NCBI RefSeq assembly: GCF_013314535.1
Contig: NZ_JABUAE010000001.1
Coordinates: 124,001 to 188,000 of the forward strand
Reading direction: 5' to 3'
Source of the DNA: Bacillus sp. Xin1
Lineage (GTDB): Bacteria; Bacillota; Bacilli; Bacillales; Bacillaceae_G
DNA length: 64,000 nucleotides
Shown here: piece by piece, positions 1-8,428 of the stretch
Layout: every line of letters starts with the position of its first letter
Numbering within the stretch: position 1 is the first letter of the stretch
The notes under the pieces: model-generated
The model's input: the letters and a program-made list of their open reading frames with translations, nothing else
What the model was told of the DNA's origin: nothing
The model's database searches: none
Program-made: the position numbers and the translations under genes

Positions 1-924
<924 letters not shown>

Positions 925-951
925 TACATAATTTAAAAGGAGGAACAAAAA

Positions 952-1212
952 ATGAATCCAGGTATGATGAATATTGTCATGATCGTTGCGATGTTTGCGA
1001 TTTTCTATTTCTTATTAATTCGCCCGCAGCAAAAGCGTCAAAAGGCAGTAGCTCAAATGCAAAGTGAATTACAAAAAGGTGATGCGATTGTAACAATCGG
1101 TGGCTTGCACGGTACAATCGAATCAGTAGATGACACTACGATTGTAATTAAATCTGGTGGTTCACATTTAACATTCGATCGCAATGCGATTCGTGAAGTT
1201 GTGAAGAAGTAA
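952..1212 (+). CDS. yajC: Preprotein translocase subunit YajC
   Basis: Small accessory subunit of the Sec translocon that associates with SecDF. The 86 residues hold one N-terminal membrane helix (about residues 4-22), the family signature LIRPQQKR just after it, and a small cytoplasmic beta domain (GDAIVTIGGLHGTIESV). A strong AAGGAGGA site precedes the ATG. It probably shares a transcript with tgt and ends at the hairpin that follows. Length and motifs are typical. Confidence 0.96.
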   Translation: MNPGMMNIVMIVAMFAIFYFLLIRPQQKRQKAVAQMQSELQKGDAIVTIGGLHGTIESVDDTTIVIKSGGSHLTFDRNAIREVVKK

Positions 1213-1220
1213 CAGTAAAA

Positions 1221-1241
1221 AGCCCTGCTAATAGCAGGGCT
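1221..1241. terminator. Bidirectional intrinsic terminator
   Basis: AGCCCTGCT-aat-AGCAGGGCT forms a perfect 9-bp stem with a 3-base loop. It has T-rich sequence on the right and an A run on the left, so it can serve both yajC and the converging gene. Confidence 0.9.
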
Positions 1242-1243
1242 TT

Positions 1244-1627
1244 TTAATTCGAGTGTTTCGTCATGTTAACGCCGAATATACCACCAATTGTACTTGCCCC
1301 CATTAACATAAGTTGATAGAGAAGCTGTGAGTTGGATAGAGCGTGTGAGAAACCTAAGTAGCTGACGAGAAAAACAAGAATTGTAAAGGTAAGTCCGGTT
1401 GTGAAACCGACTAACCATCCTCTACCTTGTGCCTTTTTACCAGCGACAAAGCCAGAGATGAGGGTAGAGAGGATTGCAAATATGAAAAGAGTAATTGCCA
1501 ATGCTCCTTCACTAATGTTTGTGAATTTTAATAAAAGTGCAATCACCATACTTGTAACAGAAGCAAGTATTAATAAAGTGATAATACCAAACCCAATTGC
1601 TGTAGATAACTTTTTCGTTCCATCCAT
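1244..1627 (-). CDS. TIGR04086-type four-helix membrane protein (YrzE-like)
   Basis: A 127-residue integral membrane protein with about four hydrophobic helices and a short basic loop (GKKAQGRGW) between helices 2 and 3. Sequence style and position between yajC and a DUF421 gene match B. subtilis YrzE. No function is known for the family. The start is supported by a GGGGGA Shine-Dalgarno. It converges on yajC, with the terminator between them. Family assignment is from memory of the pattern and gene order. Confidence 0.75.
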   Translation of the reverse strand: MDGTKKLSTAIGFGIITLLILASVTSMVIALLLKFTNISEGALAITLFIFAILSTLISGFVAGKKAQGRGWLVGFTTGLTFTILVFLVSYLGFSHALSNSQLLYQLMLMGASTIGGIFGVNMTKHSN

Positions 1628-1741
1628 GATAAATTCCCCCTTTTTAATACAAGCATATTTTCAATTCTTGTAAGTTAGACTAGTTTCTTTTTTGCTGGTT
1701 AAACTACGTCGTAGAAGAAAGAAATAGAAAGGGGATTACAG

Positions 1742-2398
1742 ATGGAACTATGGGGAACTGCCTTTCGAACAGTTCTATTGTATTTCATTATGTTACTTAT
1801 TTTTCGTGTTATGGGAAAACGAGAAATTGGTGAACTCAGTATTTTGGATTTGGTTGTTTTTATTATGTTAGGTGAACTTGCTGTATTAGGAATTATCGAT
1901 GCTGATCGCCCTGTATGGGATCAAATTGTTCCTATGGCAGTAATTGTGATTATTCAAATGGTGTTAGCATACGCTTCTCTGAAAAGTGGGAAAATCCGAC
2001 ATTTAATAGATGGTGAACCAGCCATTATTGTTCGGAAAGGGAAAATTGATGAAAAACAAATGCGAAAGCAACGCTATAACATGGACGATTTATTAATGCA
2101 GTTAAGAGAAGAAGGAATTGGTGATATTCGCGATGTCGAATATGCTATTTTAGAAGCTTCAGGAAAACTATCTGTATTTCATAAACAAAAGGGTGAAAAA
2201 AATAAGGATGATACACCTATTTTTTCATTTCCACTGATTATTGATGGGGAGATGCAACAATCACATTTGCATATGATTGAACAGTCAGAAGAATGGCTTG
2301 TGAGAAAACTGAAAAACATAGGATACAGTGATATAACAGAAATTTCGTATTGTAGTTTCCAAAATGGGGAGTTTTTTGTGGATTTAAAAGATAAATAA
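1742..2398 (+). CDS. DUF421 membrane protein (YrbG/YetF family)
   Basis: A 218-residue protein with two to three N-terminal membrane helices (up to about residue 78) and then the cytoplasmic DUF421 domain, including the family-typical stretch DGEPAIIVRKGKIDEKQMRKQR. Members in Bacillus affect spore or membrane properties, but no biochemical activity is established. The position before spoVB matches B. subtilis yrbG. The ATG follows GAAAGGGGATTACAG. It converges on spoVB. Confidence 0.85.
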   Translation: MELWGTAFRTVLLYFIMLLIFRVMGKREIGELSILDLVVFIMLGELAVLGIIDADRPVWDQIVPMAVIVIIQMVLAYASLKSGKIRHLIDGEPAIIVRKGKIDEKQMRKQRYNMDDLLMQLREEGIGDIRDVEYAILEASGKLSVFHKQKGEKNKDDTPIFSFPLIIDGEMQQSHLHMIEQSEEWLVRKLKNIGYSDITEISYCSFQNGEFFVDLKDK

Positions 2399-2428
2399 GA
2401 AGCTTGCATTGAAAAAAGCAAGCTTCTT
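2397..2428. terminator. Bidirectional terminator between DUF421 gene and spoVB
   Basis: AAGAAGCTTGC at 2397-2407 pairs perfectly with GCAAGCTTCTT at 2418-2428. T-rich sequence follows on the plus strand and is fair on the minus strand. Confidence 0.85.
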
Positions 2429-2438
2429 ATTTTTATGG

Positions 2439-3998
2439 TTATTTCAAAAACGATAGCTTCCTGATAATCGGGAGACGCCGTAATTCGTCTTTGTGAATGA
2501 GTTTGAAAATGAGAAGAAGCAGTGTATAAAGGATGGTGGTTAATGTGATTTCCCATAATGTTTGTATGCCAAGTGAATGTGAAAAAATAATGTACCTGTG
2601 GAGGTAGAAACCGAAAGCGCCTGCAATGACAATCGCAACCCCTCCGAAAATATAATCTCTCATATAAATTGTAAATGTAATTTTTTTTAAGACGGTTGCG
2701 TAGTGAAGGAATGTCACAGTCACAATGTTAGCAGCGATTGCAATTGCGACCCCCATCATTTGGAATTCTGGGCGCGAAGCGAGTAAGAAAATAACGAGCA
2801 GTTTTACAATGGCTCCGATAAAAGTATTCATCATCGCGGCGCGTGCTAAGTTTAAAGCTTGCAAAACAGATGTGAGAGGACTTTGAAAATAGTGAAATAA
2901 AAAGCAAGGTGCAAGTAATTGAATGAATGCAGTTGCGCTATCTGAACCGTACATGAGAGTTAAAACAGGTGAAGCAAATACATAAAGAATAACGACCGAC
3001 CAGCCTCCGGTAATTAAAGAAATTCGAAGAGCTTGTTGCAGGCGATGTTCTACTAATCGATGTTGTTTTTTTGCCATTGCTTCACTAATCGATGGTACCA
3101 GTGCTGTAGAAAGAGCGTATGTAATAAAGGCCGGTAGTGATAAAAGAGGGAACGCATAGCCATTTAATATGCCATATTGCTTCGTAGCAACTGAAGCAGC
3201 AACACCAGCTATCGCTAAGCTTTGCATAACGATAATTGGCTCGAAAAAATAAGAGATCGATCCAATTAAGCGACTCCCTGTAGTTGGAAGTGCAATTTCC
3301 ATAAGCGAATGAAAAGTTTGTTTACTTTCTTTGACAGTACTTAGAAAACCGGTTCGGATGGAAAGATGTTTTTCGCGCTGGAATAAAGTGAGTAAGAATA
3401 ATAAAGAAGCAACTTCTCCAAGAACAGCTGATAGCATTGCGCCTGAAGCAGCGTATTCAACACCGTAAGGTAAAAATAGACGAATACATACGGCAATAAT
3501 GGTAATACGGACAACTTGTTCTAACACTTGTGCATATGCGCTTGGCTTCATATTTTGTTTTCCTTGGAAGTAGCCGCGCAAAACAGATGAAACCGCAATA
3601 ACAGGAACGACGGGTAAAATGGCCATTAGCGGATAGTACGTTCTTTTATCTGTTAATAAAGTTTCAGCTAAAATAGGGGTTAGAAGCATGATTGTAATTG
3701 TTAAGATAATACTAATAACGGATGTAACAGCTAATGATACTGTTAATATTCTTTTTACTTTTTGTTTATCATTTACGGCTTCCGCCTCTGCTACGAATTT
3801 TGCAATGGCAACGGGAAGTCCGATTTGTGTTAAGGTAATTGCTAAAATGAAAGTAGGGACAGCCATCATATAAAGACCGACGCCTTCTTCTCCTAAAATA
3901 CGCGCCATTACAATCCGATTTATAAACCCAAGAATTTTTGTAATAAAACCAGCTAGCATTAAAATAAATGCGCCTCGTAAAAAGCTTTGTCTTGTCAT
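2439..3998 (-). CDS. spoVB: Stage V sporulation protein B, MOP-superfamily flippase
   Basis: A 519-residue polytopic membrane protein of the polysaccharide transport/MurJ-MATE group with about 14 helices. It opens with SFLRGAFILMLAGFITKILGFINRIV, whose core is typical of SpoVB. In Bacillus it is needed for spore cortex peptidoglycan and is thought to flip lipid-linked precursors across the outer forespore membrane. The start follows a GGTAGGAGAAGACC-type site on the minus strand. It sits between yrbG-like and comN genes as in B. subtilis. Confidence 0.93.
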   Translation of the reverse strand: MTRQSFLRGAFILMLAGFITKILGFINRIVMARILGEEGVGLYMMAVPTFILAITLTQIGLPVAIAKFVAEAEAVNDKQKVKRILTVSLAVTSVISIILTITIMLLTPILAETLLTDKRTYYPLMAILPVVPVIAVSSVLRGYFQGKQNMKPSAYAQVLEQVVRITIIAVCIRLFLPYGVEYAASGAMLSAVLGEVASLLFLLTLFQREKHLSIRTGFLSTVKESKQTFHSLMEIALPTTGSRLIGSISYFFEPIIVMQSLAIAGVAASVATKQYGILNGYAFPLLSLPAFITYALSTALVPSISEAMAKKQHRLVEHRLQQALRISLITGGWSVVILYVFASPVLTLMYGSDSATAFIQLLAPCFLFHYFQSPLTSVLQALNLARAAMMNTFIGAIVKLLVIFLLASRPEFQMMGVAIAIAANIVTVTFLHYATVLKKITFTIYMRDYIFGGVAIVIAGAFGFYLHRYIIFSHSLGIQTLWEITLTTILYTLLLLIFKLIHKDELRRLPIIRKLSFLK

Positions 3999-4077
3999 GG
4001 TCTTCTCCTACCTTCTCAAAATCAATGGAATGATTTACAATAATTTATATGCACGTATGAGACAAGAATGACAAGCA

Positions 4078-4178
4078 TTTAAGAGGATGAACACATAAAG
4101 TAAAACTTCTACTAGGAAGGTACTCGAGAAATGGAACTCTTAAAGGCGGTTATTGCTGTCCGTTAGAGCGGGATGAAA
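4078..4178. repeat. Structured dispersed repeat, copy a
   Basis: TTTAAGAG (4078-4085) is inverted as CTCTTAAA (4137-4144) and is followed by the core CTGTCCGTTAGAGCGGGAT (4156-4174). Related cores occur at 7290, 27383 and 55506. The core can form a small hairpin closed around TAGA. It lies in the spoVB-comN gap. Its role is unknown. Confidence 0.5.
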
Positions 4179-4217
4179 AGCGACTTTTCGTGCTGAAATA
4201 AAAAGGAGATGTGATGT

Positions 4218-4502
4218 ATGATTGAGAAAGAAGATTTGGTAGAGGCTTACCGCGGACAGTTGCAAGTCGTTTTAGAAAGTAAAGTAGAAGAATTTCAAAT
4301 GATCGGCTACGACCGAGTGACGACTGAGGATATATGGAAATGTTTAAAAAGTAAAAAGTGGAAAAAGGTAGATAGTGATGTTAGATTATATGAACTTGTG
4401 AATGATGTGCTAACATTAACAACAAATGAGTATATGACATATTTAACGGTAGAAGCGTATCAAGAACCACTTGGGTCATTTGAAGAATATGAAAATAAAT
4501 AA
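4218..4502 (+). CDS. comN: Post-transcriptional regulator, ComN-like (YrzD)
   Basis: A 94-residue acidic soluble protein of the small family (Post_transc_reg) that includes B. subtilis ComN, which promotes accumulation of late competence comE mRNA and localises to division sites and poles. Visible are the helical EAYRGQLQVVLESKVEEFQM and the TTEDIWKCLKSKKWKK segment. An AAAAGGAGATGTG site precedes the ATG. The position next to secDF matches B. subtilis. The symbol rests on synteny and sequence style. Confidence 0.8.
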   Translation: MIEKEDLVEAYRGQLQVVLESKVEEFQMIGYDRVTTEDIWKCLKSKKWKKVDSDVRLYELVNDVLTLTTNEYMTYLTVEAYQEPLGSFEEYENK

Positions 4503-4512
4503 CCGGCTGTAA

Positions 4513-4541
4513 TTGGTTTGTTCTTCCTTTTGCAGTATAAT
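4513..4541 (+). promoter_or_regulatory. SigA-type promoter upstream of secDF
   Basis: TTGGTT (4513-4518), a 17-base spacer and TATAAT (4536-4541) lie in the comN-secDF gap. A transcript from here would have a leader of about 310 bases. The first possible ATG after a GAGGAA site opens a 14-codon frame (MSEILSKGGRKQKT). Confidence 0.6.
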
Positions 4542-4677
4542 GATAGGTATTGATAAAGAGGAATGTATATGTCAGAGATTCTAAGTAAAGGAGGTAGAAA
4601 GCAGAAAACATAACAATTCGTAGTAAGATATAGGGTTTTGTTGTACGTCTAGGGCGTGGAACTGAAGGTTTACCTAT

Positions 4678-4803
4678 ATGGCTAGTAGCACTAGTAGAAA
4701 AGTTGAAAATTCACAGAAAGGAAGCCTACTAACTAGACAAACACATAAGTGTAGAGGAATACCTGTGAATAAACAGGAATGATTGTTACAGGGATTTGTC
4801 TAG
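4678..4803 (+). other. Structured leader and possible 34-codon ORF before secDF
   Basis: CTAGACAAA (4733-4741) pairs with TTTGTCTAG (4795-4803). Inside are ACAC-ataa-GTGT (4741-4752) and CCTGT (4762-4766), which has two alternative partners, ACAGG at 4773-4777 and at 4788-4792. A 34-codon frame beginning MASSTSRK (4678-4782, preceded by GAAGGT) overlaps the fold. The rest of the 355-base gap shows only the promoter above. No known RNA family was recognised. Confidence 0.35.
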
Positions 4804-4857
4804 CGTAAATGAATGATATGATTTGTTTATGATTTTAGTAGCAGAAAGAAGGTACAT

Positions 4858-7122
4858 ATGGCAAAGCGAAGTACTAGAATCGTCGCGTTCTTTCTCATCG
4901 TATTGTTAATCGGTGGAATTATTGGTGCGACAGGAAAAAACATAACAAAAGGAATTAGTCTTGGACTAGACCTTCGCGGTGGCTTTGAAATCTTGTATGA
5001 AGTAAAGCCAGCGAAAAAGGGAGATAAGATTGATCATGATGCACTTGTAAGTACAGTTGGTGCTCTTGAGAATCGTGTGAATGTTCTCGGTGTTAGTGAA
5101 CCGAATATTCAAATTGAAGGAAAAGATCGTATTCGTGTACAGCTTGCGGGTGTCAAAGATCAGCAAAAGGCACGTGAAATCTTATCTACTCAAGCAAAAT
5201 TAACATTCCGCGATGTAGATGATAATCTTCTCATGGATGGAACGGATTTAAAGGGCGGAGGAGCGAAGCAAACATTTGATGATCAAGGTCGACCAAGCGT
5301 TGGGCTTACATTAAAAAGTGCTGATAAATTCCGTGAAGTAACTGAAAAAGTATCTAAAATGCCACCACCAACAAACTTAATGGTGATTTGGCTTGATTTT
5401 GAAGAAGGTAAAGATTCTTATAAAGCAGAAGCAGCAAAACCAAATCCGAAATTTTTATCAGCAGCAACAGTAAATCAAGTATTTAATCAAAAAGAAGTAT
5501 CCATCGTTGGTGGAAACTTTACGGTTGAAAGTGCGAAGCAGCTTTCAGACTTATTAAACGCTGGTGCACTTCCTGTTGATTTAAAAGAAATGTATTCAAC
5601 ATCTGTTGGTGCGAAATTCGGTGAACAAGCATTACAGCAAACGATTTTTGCTAGTATAATCGGGGTTGCTATAATCTTCTTATTTATGCTTGTATTCTAC
5701 CGCTTGCCAGGACTTGTAGCGGTTATCATGTTAGGTTTATATATTTTCGTGACATTGCTTGTCTTTAACTGGATGCATGCAGTCCTTACGTTACCAGGTA
5801 TTGCGGCACTGGTGCTCGGAGTTGGTATCGCGGTTGACGCGAATATCATTACATATGAGCGACTGAAGGAAGAATTACGAATTGGTAAATCGATGATGTC
5901 AGCATATCGCGCGGGTAATCATCGTTCGTTAGCGACAATTTTAGATGCAAACATTACAACAATAGCAGCGGCTGGTGTGTTATTTGTTTATGGTACAAGT
6001 TCTGTAAAAGGGTTTGCGACAAGTTTAATTGTGAGTATTTTAGTCGGCTTTATTACAAACGTATTCGGTACGCGTTTCCTACTTGGATTACTTGTGAAAA
6101 GCCGTTACTTCGATAAGAAATTATCTTACTTTGGTGTGAAAGAGAAGGAAATTATTCCGTTATCAAAAGGTGTAGAACATGCACCAACGAGATTTGACCG
6201 TATTAACTTTGTAAATATTGGTCATAAGTTCTTCTTATTCTCAATTGTAGTTGTTATTGCTGGAGCAATTATACTACCAATTTTCAAAATGAACCTTGGA
6301 ATTGACTTTGCAAGTGGTACACGTATGGACTTACAGTCAAAACAAGCGATTAGTGTAGATCAAGTTCGAAAAGATTTACATGAGTTGAAAATTGATGTGA
6401 AAAAAGAGGACATTGTACCAACTGGAGATGACAATAAAGGTTTTGCAGTTCGTACAATCGGTGTTTTATCGAAAGATGAAATTGCAAAAGCGAAAACATT
6501 CTTCCACGATAAATATGGTACAGATCCGAATGTAAGTACAGTTTCGCCGACAATCGGGAAAGAGATTGCACAAAATGCATTTATCGCAGTTATGATTGCA
6601 TCGGCGGTTATCATTTTATATGTGAGTATTCGTTTCCGCTTCACATACGCATTATCTGCGGTAATCGCATTATTGCATGATGCGTTCGTTATGATTGTGG
6701 TGTTTAGTATCTTCCAATTGGAAGTAGATTTAACGTTTATCGCAGCGGTATTAACAATCATTGGTTATTCCATCAATGACTCGATTGTTACGTTTGATAG
6801 AAACCGTGAGCTATACAAGCAGAAAAAACGAATTCGCGACGTGAAGGATTTAGAAGAAATCGTAAACTCAAGTATTCGTCAAACAATTGGTCGTTCTATT
6901 AATACAGTTCTAACGGTGTTGTTCCCAGTTATTGCACTCCTTATCTTTGGTAGTGAATCACTGCGAAACTTCTCGCTTGCATTGATGGTTGGATTAGTTG
7001 TAGGTACGTATTCTTCTATCTTTGTTGCTTCTCAAATTTGGCTAATGCTTGAAAATCGCCGATTGAAAAAAGGAAAAGGTAAGAAGAAAGTAGAAACTGA
7101 AGTATCTGAACCACAAGTATAA
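4858..7122 (+). CDS. secDF: Fused protein translocase subunit SecDF
   Basis: A 754-residue RND-type membrane protein that uses the proton motive force to help pull exported proteins through SecYEG. It is a SecD-SecF fusion, as in Bacillus. The SecD half has its first helix at about residues 7-27, then SLGLDLRGGFEILYEV, a periplasmic P1 region, and the membrane block with GIAVDANIITYERLKEEL. The SecF half begins near residue 440 with LGIDFASGTRMDL and ends with GYSINDSIVTFDRNRE. About twelve helices are present. The ATG follows GAAGG. A strong terminator follows. Confidence 0.97.
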   Translation: MAKRSTRIVAFFLIVLLIGGIIGATGKNITKGISLGLDLRGGFEILYEVKPAKKGDKIDHDALVSTVGALENRVNVLGVSEPNIQIEGKDRIRVQLAGVKDQQKAREILSTQAKLTFRDVDDNLLMDGTDLKGGGAKQTFDDQGRPSVGLTLKSADKFREVTEKVSKMPPPTNLMVIWLDFEEGKDSYKAEAAKPNPKFLSAATVNQVFNQKEVSIVGGNFTVESAKQLSDLLNAGALPVDLKEMYSTSVGAKFGEQALQQTIFASIIGVAIIFLFMLVFYRLPGLVAVIMLGLYIFVTLLVFNWMHAVLTLPGIAALVLGVGIAVDANIITYERLKEELRIGKSMMSAYRAGNHRSLATILDANITTIAAAGVLFVYGTSSVKGFATSLIVSILVGFITNVFGTRFLLGLLVKSRYFDKKLSYFGVKEKEIIPLSKGVEHAPTRFDRINFVNIGHKFFLFSIVVVIAGAIILPIFKMNLGIDFASGTRMDLQSKQAISVDQVRKDLHELKIDVKKEDIVPTGDDNKGFAVRTIGVLSKDEIAKAKTFFHDKYGTDPNVSTVSPTIGKEIAQNAFIAVMIASAVIILYVSIRFRFTYALSAVIALLHDAFVMIVVFSIFQLEVDLTFIAAVLTIIGYSINDSIVTFDRNRELYKQKKRIRDVKDLEEIVNSSIRQTIGRSINTVLTVLFPVIALLIFGSESLRNFSLALMVGLVVGTYSSIFVASQIWLMLENRRLKKGKGKKKVETEVSEPQV

Positions 7123-7148
7123 AAATGAGAAAAAACATATAAAAAGAT

Positions 7149-7178
7149 GATGCCTCTTTTGGAGGCATCTCTTTTTTC
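7149..7178 (+). terminator. secDF terminator
   Basis: GATGCCTC-ttttg-GAGGCATC, an 8-bp perfect stem, followed by TCTTTTTTC. Confidence 0.9.
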
Positions 7179-7189
7179 GTTTGCGGATA

Positions 7190-7350
7190 CACTAAAGTGA
7201 CACTTCCTTTAGCGTTTTTTTGCTAAAGGTTAGTGGAACCAATCAGGGTCATAGGGACAGTGAAACTTCTCGAATAAGCAAACAAGGTACTGTCCCTTAG
7301 ACCGGGGTAAAGTGACACTTCCTTTAGCGCCTTTTGCTAAAGTTTAAAGT
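7190..7350. repeat. Duplicated hairpin flanking an inverted repeat; includes repeat copy b
   Basis: An identical 21-base unit, beginning AAAGTGACACTTCC and ending TTTAGCG, occurs at 7194-7214 and 7309-7329. In each copy CTTTAGC pairs with a downstream GCTAAAG. Between them GGGACAGT (7254-7261) is inverted as ACTGTCCC (7289-7296), followed by CTTAGACCGGGGTAAA, which resembles the core of repeat copy a. This makes up most of the secDF-CDF gap. It is probably a small non-coding repeat of the cereus-group type. Confidence 0.6.
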
Positions 7351-7415
7351 GGAGTGTTAGCTGCATAGTTAATGCGGAATAACAAGGGAGTTTGAGAAAA
7401 GAAGGGATTTTATTT

Positions 7416-8309
7416 ATGGAAAAAGATGAACGTTTTAAACAGGCGGAGTTTGGTGCTATTGTTGGAATCGTTGGAAATATTGTCTTAGCGATTGTAAAGG
7501 CGGTAATCGGTTATATTGGGAATAGTAAGGCGCTTTTAGCGGACGCAGTTCATTCAGCGTCAGATGTAGTCGGTTCGTTAGCTGTCTTTTTTGGATTGCG
7601 TGCAGCGAAGCAACCGCCCGATGAAGATCATCCTTATGGGCACGGAAAAGCAGAATCGATTTCAGCGATTATTGTTGCAGTGTTATTATTTATTGTTGGG
7701 ATTGAAATTGCGATTTCTTCTATAAAGGCTTTTTCGCAGGACCTGGAACCACCGAAGGGAATTACAATTTTTGCGGTTATTCTTTCTATCGTGGTAAAAG
7801 AAGGGATGTTTCAGTATAAGTATCGATTAGGGAAACGGGTACACAGTGATGCAATTATTGCAAATGCATATGAGCACCGTTCAGATGTGTTTTCTTCAAT
7901 TGCAGCTTTAATCGGGATTTGTGCAGCTATTATAGGGGATAAATTAGGCGTAGATTGGCTTGTATACGCCGATCCTGTTGCGGGGTTATTTGTTTCTCTA
8001 CTTGTTGTAAAGATGGCATGGAGTATTGGGAAAGAAGCAATCCATTCAACGCTTGATCATGTCCTCCATGAGGAAGATATTATTCCGTTGAGAGAAGCAG
8101 TTCTTGGAGTAGAAGGTGTGAAAAAAATCGGCTCCCTATATGCGAGAGAACATGGTCATTACGTTATTGTTGATATTAAAGTGTCTGTTGATCCATATAT
8201 CACAGTGGAAGAGGGGCATCGCATTGGGAAGCATGTAAAAGAGGTATTGATGAAACAAGATAACGTACAGAATGTATTTGTTCATATTAATCCGTACTCT
8301 CCTGATTGA
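7416..8309 (+). CDS. Cation diffusion facilitator family transporter
   Basis: A 297-residue CDF exporter for divalent metals (zinc, iron, manganese or similar) in the cytoplasmic membrane. There are about six helices and the metal-site motifs ADAVHSASDVVGS and AYEHRSDVFSS, with the intracellular DEDHPYGHGKAE stretch between. A C-terminal cytoplasmic ferredoxin-like domain begins near residue 210. ATG 7416 is chosen because GAAGGGA lies 8 bases upstream. An in-frame TTG at 7392 has its only Shine-Dalgarno 1 base away. Metal specificity cannot be read. Confidence 0.9.
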   Translation: MEKDERFKQAEFGAIVGIVGNIVLAIVKAVIGYIGNSKALLADAVHSASDVVGSLAVFFGLRAAKQPPDEDHPYGHGKAESISAIIVAVLLFIVGIEIAISSIKAFSQDLEPPKGITIFAVILSIVVKEGMFQYKYRLGKRVHSDAIIANAYEHRSDVFSSIAALIGICAAIIGDKLGVDWLVYADPVAGLFVSLLVVKMAWSIGKEAIHSTLDHVLHEEDIIPLREAVLGVEGVKKIGSLYAREHGHYVIVDIKVSVDPYITVEEGHRIGKHVKEVLMKQDNVQNVFVHINPYSPD

Positions 8310-8377
8310 GATGAAACGAGTAAATGAACATCTATTTATAGAGATGTTTAATCTTAGTTAATAGAACTTGTATCATA

Positions 8378-8406
8378 TTGTCACCCCTTAATCTGTCTTG
8401 TATAAT
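8378..8406 (+). promoter_or_regulatory. SigA promoter of recJ
   Basis: TTGTCA (8378-8383), 17 bases, TATAAT (8401-8406). The start codon is at 8429, so the 5' untranslated region would be only about 15-17 bases. Confidence 0.8.
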
Positions 8407-8428
8407 GGACAGGTTAAGGGGTGATTTC

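Noticed and set aside
7194-7329. CRISPR-like array
   Set aside because: Only two copies of the repeat exist, no regular spacers follow, and no cas genes occur in the window.
8378-8428. N-terminal extension of RecJ by 17 codons
   Set aside because: The extension would be encoded by the -35, spacer and -10 of a near-consensus promoter. GTG at 8429 has a good ribosome site.
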